Shown: piece after piece, positions 14,521 to 22,742 of the stretch
Layout: the number at the start of each line of letters is the position of its first letter
Position numbering within the stretch: position 1 is the stretch's first letter
Assembly: GCF_030915405.1 (NCBI RefSeq)
Contig: NZ_CP133262.1
Location: 1,054,001-1,118,000, forward strand
Direction: 5' to 3'
From: Neobacillus nitrireducens
GTDB lineage: Bacteria > Bacillota > Bacilli > Bacillales > Cytobacillaceae
DNA: 64,000 nucleotides
Translations under genes and position numbers: made by a program
Notes under the pieces: model-generated
What the model saw: the letters and a program-made list of their open reading frames with translations, nothing else
Databases searched by the model: none
Told to the model about the DNA's origin: nothing

Positions 14521-16844
14521 TATTTTTGTGCCTCCTTTGCTTTCCAAATCAGCTCTGGGATCAGCGGCAAATGGTGCAGTGAAACTCCAGCTGCTGTTGA
14601 TAATGCATTTCCGAGTGCTGCAGGCATGCCCATTAGGCCGTGCTCACCAACGCCGCGCGCCCCATATGGACCATCGATTTGAGGTGTTTCAACAAAGTCG
14701 ACTAAGTATTCTGGATTCTCTCCAAAGCGAAGTGGCCGATAGGTTCGAAGTTGGGGGTTCATAACCCTGCCCTGTTCATCAAAATAAAATGTTTCCCGCC
14801 CCGCAAAGGCTAAACCCATGCTCATGGCACCCATCACCTGACCCAAGGCAGCTTTTTCGTTTAGAACTCGGCCAATGTCAACAACAGTACACGCCTTCAG
14901 AAGTCGATAGGTAAAATCCCTTTTATCAAATTCAATTTCCACCCCGTAGGCAGCTACCGTCCATTCAGGTCCGGGCTTGCCAGCCCCAGTCTCTGGGTCT
15001 AAATGAGTAAGATGACGTAAGATATAATTACCCTTGCCAATGATTTGCCCGCCAATGGAATTCCCATTTGGATACTGATACCCATAGCATATATCTTTAA
15101 ATGGAAGTCCTATTTTAGGGTCGTCTCGTAAAAAGACTCGGCTATTTGCTACTTCAAGGTCCTCTCTTGGTGCTCTTAAAACCGTAGCAGCGATATCCTT
15201 TAACTGCCTTATGACATCCTCTGCAGCTTCGAGAAGCGCTCTTCCCCCCATAAAAGTTCCTCTGCTCGCAACTGTCTTCCAATGCTCCGGAGTTGTTTGC
15301 GTATCTATTTCCATCCGGACATAAATTTTATCCACATCCATCTTCAGCCGTTCTGCAAGAATTTGGGCAAGGACTGTCTTCGTCCCCGTTCCAATTTCGA
15401 TTACGCCTGATAGCAAATTTATACTTCCGTCACGATTAAACGTTAAAATGACCCCTGAGGGTGCATTTGGATCAATCGTCGATGTTTTCCAGCTGCATGC
15501 TATTCCCTTTACCTTGCGAATCCGTTCATTTATTTCTTCGATGGGCCCTTGGTCCCACTTCATTAAATCTCTTACTCTCTCGATACATTTTTGCAGATTT
15601 CCAACATTGCTTTTATTTAACCGGACCCTTGTTGGGGTCGTGTTTCCTGGTTTAATCGCATTTAAATAGCGCAGCTTCAATGGGTCGAGCTTTAATTTCT
15701 GCGCAAGCAGATCCATGGTTCGCTCTATGGCAAAGGAAAGCTCGGAATGACTAAAGCCTCTGTATGGTGCTGCATAGGGGTGGTTTGTATACATGCAATA
15801 CGAGTCACACCAGACATTTTCAATATGATACGGTCCTGTGCAATCGACTGCACCTGCCCTTGTTAAATCAATTGCCTTATCGGAATAGGCCCCGCCATCC
15901 CACAAAAAGCGAATTTCAGCCGCCTTAATTTTCCCGCTGCTGTCTGCTCCAAGTTTTATTTTTGCATCTAAACCGATATGACAGGGCGATGTTAGGATAT
16001 CTTCCTCTCTTGTATTCAAAATTTCGACCGGTTTTCCGCCAACTGCCTTCGATGCTAGATAAGCAAGTATCTCAAGCTGAACAGCAGCTTTCCCGCCATA
16101 GGCTCCGCCTACTAGTGGGGTATGGACAATAATTTTCCCCATGTCCTCACCAAAATAGTCAGCGATGAGCCTCTTAACCATGTACGGAGCTTGAGAAGAG
16201 GTGGTAATGATGATATTCCCCTCGGGCAAAATCTCCGCAGTCGCACATCTTGTTTCCATGGCCACGTGATCCGAGGGTGAGAAGGAATAGCTCGCTTCCA
16301 CCACTGACGTACTTTCCGACCACCCCTTATCCATCTTCCCCTTCCGGATTTTAATATGAGTTGCAATATTGGTGTCAGGCACCGGGTGAGAATCAAATTC
16401 CTTTTTATATTCGCTCAAGCGTTCATGGACTAACGGGGCCCCTTTTTCGAATGCTTGAGATGGTGAATTAACGACCGGTAATAATTCATATTGGACCTTA
16501 ATAAGGTCTGCAGCCCTTTTAGCTTGATTAGGTGAATCAGCCACTACAAGAGCAACCGTTTCCCCGTGGTAACGAACCTTATCAAAGGCGATTGGAGGGC
16601 GGTCCCGTATTGCTTCCCCTGTCAATGGATACTGTTTCCCGGCGAGTATAACCCGTACTCCAGGTACCTTTGAAGCCTCCGTTATGTCTATGTTCACAAT
16701 TTTCGCATGACCAAAAGGGCTAATGACCTTTTTGCCAGACAGCATCGGAATCGAGTGATAGTCATGGGTGTATTTCGCCCTTCCTGTCACTTTATCTAGC
16801 GCCTCTTTCCGAATGACACTTTTCCCGATCACTTCCAAGCTCAT
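14520..16844 (-). CDS. Molybdopterin-binding subunit of a xanthine dehydrogenase-family hydroxylase
   Basis: The large catalytic subunit (about 774 residues) that hydroxylates its substrate with water at a molybdenum-cytosine dinucleotide cofactor. Seen: DKVTGRAKYTHD at the N-terminus, LVGGAYGGKAA (Mo-cofactor contact), PYRGFSHSE, ETGAGKPGPEW and near the C-terminus GARGVGEHGLMG with the catalytic glutamate. It lacks the AYRCSFR active-site loop of CO dehydrogenase, so it is a purine, nicotinate, aldehyde or other hydroxylase. The ATG sits directly on GGGGGGAGGG; a TTG two codons downstream (16838) has better spacing and may be the true start. Confidence 0.92.
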   Translation of the reverse strand: MSLEVIGKSVIRKEALDKVTGRAKYTHDYHSIPMLSGKKVISPFGHAKIVNIDITEASKVPGVRVILAGKQYPLTGEAIRDRPPIAFDKVRYHGETVALVVADSPNQAKRAADLIKVQYELLPVVNSPSQAFEKGAPLVHERLSEYKKEFDSHPVPDTNIATHIKIRKGKMDKGWSESTSVVEASYSFSPSDHVAMETRCATAEILPEGNIIITTSSQAPYMVKRLIADYFGEDMGKIIVHTPLVGGAYGGKAAVQLEILAYLASKAVGGKPVEILNTREEDILTSPCHIGLDAKIKLGADSSGKIKAAEIRFLWDGGAYSDKAIDLTRAGAVDCTGPYHIENVWCDSYCMYTNHPYAAPYRGFSHSELSFAIERTMDLLAQKLKLDPLKLRYLNAIKPGNTTPTRVRLNKSNVGNLQKCIERVRDLMKWDQGPIEEINERIRKVKGIACSWKTSTIDPNAPSGVILTFNRDGSINLLSGVIEIGTGTKTVLAQILAERLKMDVDKIYVRMEIDTQTTPEHWKTVASRGTFMGGRALLEAAEDVIRQLKDIAATVLRAPREDLEVANSRVFLRDDPKIGLPFKDICYGYQYPNGNSIGGQIIGKGNYILRHLTHLDPETGAGKPGPEWTVAAYGVEIEFDKRDFTYRLLKACTVVDIGRVLNEKAALGQVMGAMSMGLAFAGRETFYFDEQGRVMNPQLRTYRPLRFGENPEYLVDFVETPQIDGPYGARGVGEHGLMGMPAALGNALSTAAGVSLHHLPLIPELIWKAKEAQK

Positions 16845-16923
16845 CCCTCCCCCCAATTTATTCGGATTTTCTAGATGTTACTTGGTAAATCCAGTTTTAC
16901 TCAGTTCATACCACTAGTTCCAC

Positions 16924-17937
16924 TCAATCTGGAATTGTCCAAAGGAGTTGAACTCTTTCATGGACTGGCGTTCTCCACACCTCAACTAATTGGGCGACAA
17001 TACTAACGGCAATTTCCTCTGGACCTTTTGCTCCAATATTCCGGCCTACCGGTGAGTAAATCCAGTCTGGGACATTATCACGTTTAAGCAGCCTTTTAGT
17101 TCTTTCACGCGGTCCTAGTACGCCTAAGTACCTAATATTTTCCTTACGAACCCACTTTAATATTTCTTGATCCCTTTCAAAATGATGCGTCATAATGACA
17201 ACATAATCAAAAGGTGAAAAGGAAATTTGCTTCAACAGATTTTTAGGAAATCCTAACAGGAGCTCCGATGCATTTGGAAAGTATTTCTTCTGACAAAATG
17301 CTTCCCGCCAATCGCAAACTGTTACTAAGAATCCTGTTTTCGCTGCCAGCTCAACAAGCGGTTTTGCGTCTGGTCCTGCTCCGAAGACGATAAGTCGCGG
17401 CTTGGGTTGATACGTATGCTGGTATATCGAATGAGGTCCGGGTATGATTCCACTTTTCGATGTAAAAGCAATTTCCGGGATATCCCCTGACCAATTTCCA
17501 AACGGATCGCCTTCCTCCGCAATTAACAAATACTCTCCCAATTCATCCAGTTTTTTTAACATGATTACCGGTTGGTATCTAGCTAAGGATCTTTTAACAA
17601 CAAAGAAATCCTCCGTTAAATTTTCAGAAACCGGCTCAAGTAATATATCAATCGTGCCGTTACAGCCATTTCCCTGACCCCAGCTCATATCGCCTTCATC
17701 GGACAGGTGGTATTGAAATAGTTTTGCCTCCTGTTTCTCTATCACCTCTTCAGCTTTTATGGCCAAGTCTGTTTCCAAACAACCCGCAGTTAACATGCCA
17801 ATTTGCTTACCATCTTCAAAGAAAAGCATCGCAGAGCCTTCCCGTTTATAGGCTGATCCTTGAACACGAACAATTGTTGCTAACACCTTCTTCCCTGGTT
17901 GACCAATAACTTCTAATATCGGATAAATATCATCCAT
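16924..17937 (-). CDS. XdhC/CoxI family molybdenum-cofactor maturation protein
   Basis: XdhC proteins bind and sulfurate or insert the molybdenum cofactor into hydroxylases of the xanthine dehydrogenase family. The N-terminal XdhC/CoxI domain has ATIVRVQGSAYKREGSAMLF and MLTAGCLETDLA with the conserved cysteine; the C-terminal Rossmann-like domain has LIVFGAGPDAKPLVELAAKTGF and YVVIMTHHFERD. The ATG has GGAGG six bases upstream. First gene of the operon, 79 bp before the large subunit, so the operon codes for its own maturation factor. No MobA-type (PucB) protein is adjacent. Confidence 0.9.
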   Translation of the reverse strand: MDDIYPILEVIGQPGKKVLATIVRVQGSAYKREGSAMLFFEDGKQIGMLTAGCLETDLAIKAEEVIEKQEAKLFQYHLSDEGDMSWGQGNGCNGTIDILLEPVSENLTEDFFVVKRSLARYQPVIMLKKLDELGEYLLIAEEGDPFGNWSGDIPEIAFTSKSGIIPGPHSIYQHTYQPKPRLIVFGAGPDAKPLVELAAKTGFLVTVCDWREAFCQKKYFPNASELLLGFPKNLLKQISFSPFDYVVIMTHHFERDQEILKWVRKENIRYLGVLGPRERTKRLLKRDNVPDWIYSPVGRNIGAKGPEEIAVSIVAQLVEVWRTPVHERVQLLWTIPD

Positions 17938-18126
17938 CGGATTCCTCCACTTCAATCTCAAAAAATTCCTATTTTATTTATATAAATTAGAAGCTATTCC
18001 TAGAATGATAATTTTTTAATGGTCTCTCTCCAAGTTGTAAATCGTCGAAAAAAACTGGTTAGTGGTATGATGATGAATATATTGCAAAAAATAAACGAAT
18101 CACGGGGTCCAGCAAAGGATGAAGAA

Positions 18127-19500
18127 ATGAAGAAAAATCGTGCATTTTTTTTAACAGCAGTTGCTTCTGGAACAATGTTAAATCCACTTAATTCGTCAAT
18201 GATTGCTTTAGCGTTACACAGTATTCAAAAAGATTTTCAGCTTTCCTTTACCACCGTTTCGTGGTTGATTTCGAGCTTTTATTTAGCTAGCGCTGTGGCA
18301 CAGCCCGTTACAGGAAAGATTGGCGATATTTTTGGGCGAAAAAAAACGTTTTTAACCGGTCTCATTTTAGTTGCCCTCTCAGCAATTGGTGCACCTCTGT
18401 CATCTACCTTTTTCATGTTACTCATCATGAGACTGTTTCAATCGATTGGGAGCAGCGCCATTTATCCATCAGGGATGGCATTAATTCGGGATCATATCAA
18501 GGAAAGACAAGCTTCAGCCCTTGCCGTATTATCAATTTTTGCATCCGCCATGGTCGCACTTGGGCCAACAATTGGTGGTTTCTTAATTGTTTTAGGTAAT
18601 TGGCCAGCCATTTTCTGGGTTAATTTTCCTTTTATTATTCTCAGTTTTCTGCTCGGGTGGTTTTTGTTTCCGAAAGACCTTAAACAAGATAAGGCACACA
18701 TGAAGAAATTATTCTCCAACTTAGATTTTCTCGGAATTGGCTACTTCGCTTCAGGAATGGTTTTCTTTTTATGGTTTTTATTATCATTTGAAGGGAAAAT
18801 TTATTATCTTTCGGGGATTGTTGGCATTCTCTTTTTTGGTTTATTTGTTTGGAGGGAGTTACGAGTAAAGGAACCATTTATTGATATTCGTATCTTCAAA
18901 ACACATCCAAAACTGTCTATGGTATACATCCAGTTTATTTTTTTAAATATCTTTTTCTATTGTTTATTTTTTGGCCTGCCAAGTTATTTTCAAGAGGGGA
19001 TGGGTTTAAGTGTTGAATTAAGCGGCTTGTTAATGCTATTCATGTCTGGAATCAGCATTATTATCTCATCTGTAACAGGAAAATGGATCGACCGATCAGG
19101 TGTACACCAGCCGATCATGGTTGGCTCATTTGTGTCGATTATTGGCGCGCTGGCTTTTATTCTATTTTTCGTTAATTCTTCCTATTTGGGTATCGGGATT
19201 ATTTTATCAATCATGGGCTTAAGCTACGGAATTGGAAATGTTGTTCTGCAAGTGGCTATGGTAAAAGAGAGTCCTAAAGAAATTATTGGTACCACATCCG
19301 GCTTGTTTCAAACCTGCCGATATTTAGGTTCGATTTTATCTTCAATCATATTAGGATTAATCTTTGGGAAAGAAGTAACTGCCGAAAATATGAGAATTAT
19401 TGGGGATGTTTTATTAATAACAGGTATCATCAGCTTTTTAATGAGCCTCTGGTTCTCTCGGGAGAACCTTAACTTTAGAAAAATGCGGCATGTCCAGTAA
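18127..19500 (+). CDS. MFS drug-exporter-like transporter (DHA2 type)
   Basis: A major facilitator with 12-14 membrane segments and about 457 residues. The A-motif GKIGDIFGRKKTFLTG sits after the second segment, and the segment 5 region reads ALGPTIGGFLIVLGNWPAIFWVNFP, resembling the antiporter C-motif and its W-R-W-I-F-like continuation found in DHA2 exporters. Substrate unknown. I start at the ATG with AAGGA seven bases upstream; the frame is open for 36 more codons, and starts at 18019 or 18067 lack a ribosome binding site. It is divergent from the XDH operon, so a shared promoter region is possible, but nothing ties the functions together. Confidence 0.85.
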   Translation: MKKNRAFFLTAVASGTMLNPLNSSMIALALHSIQKDFQLSFTTVSWLISSFYLASAVAQPVTGKIGDIFGRKKTFLTGLILVALSAIGAPLSSTFFMLLIMRLFQSIGSSAIYPSGMALIRDHIKERQASALAVLSIFASAMVALGPTIGGFLIVLGNWPAIFWVNFPFIILSFLLGWFLFPKDLKQDKAHMKKLFSNLDFLGIGYFASGMVFFLWFLLSFEGKIYYLSGIVGILFFGLFVWRELRVKEPFIDIRIFKTHPKLSMVYIQFIFLNIFFYCLFFGLPSYFQEGMGLSVELSGLLMLFMSGISIIISSVTGKWIDRSGVHQPIMVGSFVSIIGALAFILFFVNSSYLGIGIILSIMGLSYGIGNVVLQVAMVKESPKEIIGTTSGLFQTCRYLGSILSSIILGLIFGKEVTAENMRIIGDVLLITGIISFLMSLWFSRENLNFRKMRHVQ

Positions 19501-19530
19501 ACCTTTGTAGGGATTTCTTGCTACTGAATG

Positions 19531-19578
19531 TCATGAGGACAAAAACTTGACCTCCCGTTCGAAATTTTGTCCTCATGA
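19531..19578. repeat. Long inverted repeat between convergent genes
   Basis: TCATGAGGACAAAA (19531-19544) and TTTTGTCCTCATGA (19565-19578) are perfect 14-bp arms around a 20-base loop. It lies between convergent genes and may work as a bidirectional terminator, though it lacks a clean T-tract. Confidence 0.6.
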
Positions 19579-19586
19579 ACAGTTCC

Positions 19587-20234
19587 TTATTTAATCGGTA
19601 ATACATAGAACAACACACAAAAGAAGTGCGCCATACTTGCTGCTAATACAAATAGGTGCCAGACAGCGTGGTGATAGGTAAACCCCCGCCAAACGTAAAA
19701 TATGGCTCCGAGTGTATACAGTGCCCCACCAATAATTAAATAAGTTATCCCCTGTGGCGCTAAATTATTCACTAATGGCTTCCAAGCAAAGACCATTAAC
19801 CAACCCATGACCACATACAGAGCCGTGGATGAAAAAAGGTACTTTTTCACAAAAAAACATTTAAAGACGGTACCAGCAATCGCCAGTCCCCAAACAATTC
19901 CAAAAAGTGACCATCCGAGTGTTCCTTTGATGACAACTAATAAAAATGGTGTATAGCTACCGGCAATAAAAAAGTATATCGACGAATGGTCAAAAATCTC
20001 GAAAATGTCCTTTACCTTTCCTGCGGGGAAGCTATGGAGCAATGTGGATGACATATAAAGAATAAACATCGTTACACCAAAGATCGTGAAGCTAACGACA
20101 TGCCATACCGTTCCATAGAGAGTTGCATAAACAATTAATATAACTAAGGCAGAAATGCTTAATAGTGCTCCAATTCCGTGTGTAATGGAATTTGCTAGTT
20201 CCTCTTTCTTTGAAAAAATATGTGTGGCTGCCAA
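19587..20234 (-). CDS. Hemolysin III / PAQR family membrane protein (YplQ-like)
   Basis: A 215-residue seven-helix protein of the hemolysin III group, bacterial relatives of adiponectin receptors. Conserved motifs: NSITHGIGALLS at the N-terminus, SSTLLHSFP, IFDHSSIYFFIAGSYTPF and, near the C-terminus, HHAVWHLFVLAASMAHF, which supply the Ser/His/Asp residues of the presumed zinc-hydrolase centre. True haemolytic activity is doubtful in Bacillus homologues; membrane-lipid homeostasis is the likelier role. Stand-alone gene. Confidence 0.88.
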   Translation of the reverse strand: MAATHIFSKKEELANSITHGIGALLSISALVILIVYATLYGTVWHVVSFTIFGVTMFILYMSSTLLHSFPAGKVKDIFEIFDHSSIYFFIAGSYTPFLLVVIKGTLGWSLFGIVWGLAIAGTVFKCFFVKKYLFSSTALYVVMGWLMVFAWKPLVNNLAPQGITYLIIGGALYTLGAIFYVWRGFTYHHAVWHLFVLAASMAHFFCVLFYVLPIK

Positions 20235-20341
20235 TAGAATTCAATCCTTTCAAATAAAGCAAGATTCAATTAAATAGAAATGATATTCATGAAAATACCA
20301 TGATTATCAACCGACCACAATGTACATTTGTCATCTGCCAA

Positions 20342-20531
20342 AACAAAAAAAGTGAAACCCAGCGCTTGGCTTCACTTTCATTTCTATTTCTTAAACTATT
20401 AATCTTTCGTTCATAGTTTATTAATAATTATCCAGTAAGATTTAAATAGGTTCACGGAAGAACCTTAAACCTCCACCCCCTTAAAATATAGATTTGTTTG
20501 AATACCCGGCCCAGTGCCGGGTAATTTTTTT
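20342..20531. other. Structured intergenic segment, possible small RNA
   Basis: Four hairpins lie in 190 bp: one at 20350-20377 followed on the minus strand by seven T residues; TAAACTAT/ATAGTTTA (20392-20420); AGGTTC-ACGGAA-GAACCT (20448-20465); and CCCGGC-CCAGT-GCCGGG (20504-20521) followed on the plus strand by TAATTTTTTT. The plus strand also carries CCTCCACCCCC, an anti-Shine-Dalgarno-like C-rich stretch typical of regulatory RNAs. Terminators face outward on both strands; no convincing promoter was found for either. Confidence 0.4.
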
Positions 20532-20606
20532 GTTTTATGGAATTAGTATACTTCTTCCAATCCCTGTCAATAACAATACCAATTAAGAAATTAAGAGGTG
20601 TTATGT

Positions 20607-20957
20607 TTGAAGGGAATTTATTTTATTAATGATCGCATTTGTATAAATGGACTTACGAAACAGGAAAGCCTTACATTTCAAGAACAATCCTTGAAAAAAT
20701 TTATTAACGACCAAAACATTCAAGTGGTTAAGTTTAACCCTTACCAATTAAACGATTTTTACACCATTCCACATGCCTTGTTATACGACTTAAAAAAGGA
20801 AAAAGTACAAATCGATTGTTTTATGTATTACTCATCACAGGTAATGGAAGATTTTATTTACAGTTATCCAGCTAAATGGCTTATTTTAAAAAGCTTCTTC
20901 AAGGAACTCATCGCTGTTGAGAAACAAAATGATTTAAATATTTCAGAAGTAGTTTAA
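20607..20957 (+). CDS. Conserved-looking hypothetical protein
   Basis: A 116-residue soluble protein starting at a TTG six bases after AGAGGTG. It has a strand-helix pattern (KGIYFINDRICINGL, then a helix TFQEQSLKKFINDQNIQVVKF) reminiscent of the N-terminal part of serine-recombinase folds, but no catalytic SR-type motif is visible and there is no DNA-binding domain. I do not recognise a family with confidence. Its stop codon overlaps that of the convergent TVP38-like gene by a few bases, so no terminator separates them. Confidence 0.65.
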   Translation: MKGIYFINDRICINGLTKQESLTFQEQSLKKFINDQNIQVVKFNPYQLNDFYTIPHALLYDLKKEKVQIDCFMYYSSQVMEDFIYSYPAKWLILKSFFKELIAVEKQNDLNISEVV

Positions 20958-21583
20958 TCCGATGAATTTTTTGCTTGTTTTCGATAAATGAAAACAAAGT
21001 TAATGACAAAAATAATGAGGACATAAATGCCGTATAAGCTAAAAGCATAAAGTTTGTTATTACTAAATGATGCACCCGCATACGACAAAAGAAGAATATT
21101 AGGGATCTTTCCGATTAGGGATGCCGTAAAAAAAGGCAGCCATTTCACCTGACTTAATCCACAAATGATATTGACAACGGGTGCTGGAATGACAGGGATT
21201 AAGCGGCAAGTTAAAATGGCTAAAAAGGAATTTCTGTTTAGAAACTCATCGTACTCCTGAACTTTTGGATACTTCATCAGTTTTTCCTGTGCAAAATCAC
21301 GAAACCCGTACCTGGATATAAAGAAGAAAACCATCGTTCCTGCCATTGCACCCGTTAATGAAACAAGCATTCCTTGCGTTGTACCAAATACAGCTCCAAT
21401 CATTCCTGCTAAAACAGGAAATGGGATGACGGGAAAGAAGACACAAATAGACACAAATAACATACTAATCATAATGGAAAAGGCTCCACCTTGGTTAACT
21501 AGGAATAATAGTTCATCCTTTTGCAATAACCCAATCGCTATGATGATTAGCAAAATTCCTATACTTAAAATTCTTTTAAACAT
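20954..21583 (-). CDS. TVP38/TMEM64 (VTT domain) membrane protein
   Basis: A 209-residue polytopic protein of the SNARE-associated/DedA-like VTT family. The key pattern is present: FFPVIPFPVLAGMIGAVFGTTQGMLVSLTGAMAGTMVFFFISRYGFRDFA, then a re-entrant region with AILTCRLIPVIPAPVVNIICGLSQVKWLPFFTASLIGKIPN. The FISRYGFRDFA and R-x-x-P-x-x-P motifs are typical. Members help in lipid transport or membrane homeostasis; B. subtilis YtxB and YdjX are comparable. Convergent overlap with the upstream hypothetical gene. Confidence 0.88.
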   Translation of the reverse strand: MFKRILSIGILLIIIAIGLLQKDELLFLVNQGGAFSIMISMLFVSICVFFPVIPFPVLAGMIGAVFGTTQGMLVSLTGAMAGTMVFFFISRYGFRDFAQEKLMKYPKVQEYDEFLNRNSFLAILTCRLIPVIPAPVVNIICGLSQVKWLPFFTASLIGKIPNILLLSYAGASFSNNKLYAFSLYGIYVLIIFVINFVFIYRKQAKNSSD

Positions 21584-21642
21584 CTAAAAACCCCATTCAA
21601 TTTAATAACCTCAGCATACTATATTTTTAATTTTGACAATAA

Positions 21643-21674
21643 TAAAAAAGGCCATTCCTTAGAAAGGCCCTTCT
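21643..21674 (-). terminator. Terminator of the LysM-NlpC/P60 gene
   Basis: On the minus strand AAGGGCC pairs with GGCCTT across a 12-base loop, followed by TTTTATT, directly after the stop codon. Confidence 0.65.
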
Positions 21675-21683
21675 AGTTATCTA

Positions 21684-22457
21684 TTAAAATGCCGTTCTCG
21701 CACCTAGGTATTTAGGTTTCCAATAGGTATTTGACATATCCGCAATCGATACACCCTTAGAACCCGCTTGAATGAATTGGTTGTTTTCTAAGTAAATTCC
21801 TACATGTGTAGGTCCTGGTGCATACGTTTCAAAGAATACCAAATCTCCTGGATTCGGGGTGCTTACTACTTTCAGACCCGACCACTGAGTTCCTGCTGTT
21901 CGCGGAATGGCAATACCAACTTTATTAAAAACATAACTTGTGAATCCACTGCAATCAAAACCTACTGGCGTATTTCCGCCCCATAAATACGGGGTACCTA
22001 TGTATTTTTTTGCTTCATCGATTACCATTTGCGCCTTTGTGACGATTGGTGAAGGCACTGGAGTTAATTGTGAACCTGAAGGTACTTTCAAGACTTGTCC
22101 GACATAAATCATATCAGTTGTAAGATTGTTCAGTGATTTAAGTTGAGTTACAGTAAGCTTGTAGCGGACTGAGATTAGATAAAGTGTATCCCCTTTTTGA
22201 ACCGTATAGGTTGATGCTACAAGTTCGTGGCTATGCGGTGCTAATAATGATAGTTGCTGATTTACATAGATCGCATCACTTGTTAGGTGATTCCAAGTTT
22301 TTAAGTCTGCAATTGATATTTTGTTTGCTTTCGAGATTTTCCAAAGAGTATCCCCCGATTGTACCGTATAAATGTTTTCATGTGCACTTACAGAACCACC
22401 AAATGTGCTAAACAAGAGCCCGGCCGTTGCTGCGAATGATAGTAGATGTTTTTTCAT
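21684..22457 (-). CDS. Secreted cell-wall endopeptidase, two LysM domains plus NlpC/P60
   Basis: A 257-residue D,L-endopeptidase of the LytE/LytF/CwlS kind that cuts the gamma-D-Glu-diaminopimelate bond of peptidoglycan. Order: signal peptide ending near SVSAHE (residue 26), LysM repeats at about 29-72 (YTVQSGDTLWKIS) and 84-127 (YTVQKGDTLYLIS), a short Pro-rich linker, and NlpC/P60 from residue 140. The catalytic cysteine is in FDCSGFTSYVF and the catalytic histidine in THVGIYLENN. With only two LysM repeats it is a short member of the group. The ATG follows AAGGAG. Confidence 0.93.
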   Translation of the reverse strand: MKKHLLSFAATAGLLFSTFGGSVSAHENIYTVQSGDTLWKISKANKISIADLKTWNHLTSDAIYVNQQLSLLAPHSHELVASTYTVQKGDTLYLISVRYKLTVTQLKSLNNLTTDMIYVGQVLKVPSGSQLTPVPSPIVTKAQMVIDEAKKYIGTPYLWGGNTPVGFDCSGFTSYVFNKVGIAIPRTAGTQWSGLKVVSTPNPGDLVFFETYAPGPTHVGIYLENNQFIQAGSKGVSIADMSNTYWKPKYLGARTAF

Positions 22458-22637
22458 CGTCGCACTCCTTCATTTCGTTTGTGAGTATAGATACATCATA
22501 AACGACAAATTAGGAAAGAATAAATACCAAAGATATGGCTTTCTTGTTAGAAAAAGGTAAACACCCGTAATGAAAACTATTAATATATCAAAAAAATTGA
22601 ACGACAATCCTAAAAAATCAGACTTTTAATGTAGAAA

Positions 22638-22650
22638 TATTGTAACAATA
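22638..22650. promoter_or_regulatory. Short palindrome upstream of the radical SAM gene
   Basis: TATTGTAACAATA is a perfect 13-bp palindrome, extended by GTA and TAC on the outer sides, about 95 bp before the start codon. It could be an operator; no regulator can be assigned. Confidence 0.3.
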
Positions 22651-22742
22651 CTACCATGCACTGGCGGATGATAATCCTATAATAAACCTATAGAAACTTT
22701 CTTTATAGTTTTATAAATACTAATGAAATTTAGGTGATGATG

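Noticed and set aside
15448-15669. Two overlapping plus-strand frames inside the molybdopterin subunit gene
   Set aside because: Complement of a well-supported enzyme gene; no ribosome binding site or protein-like features.
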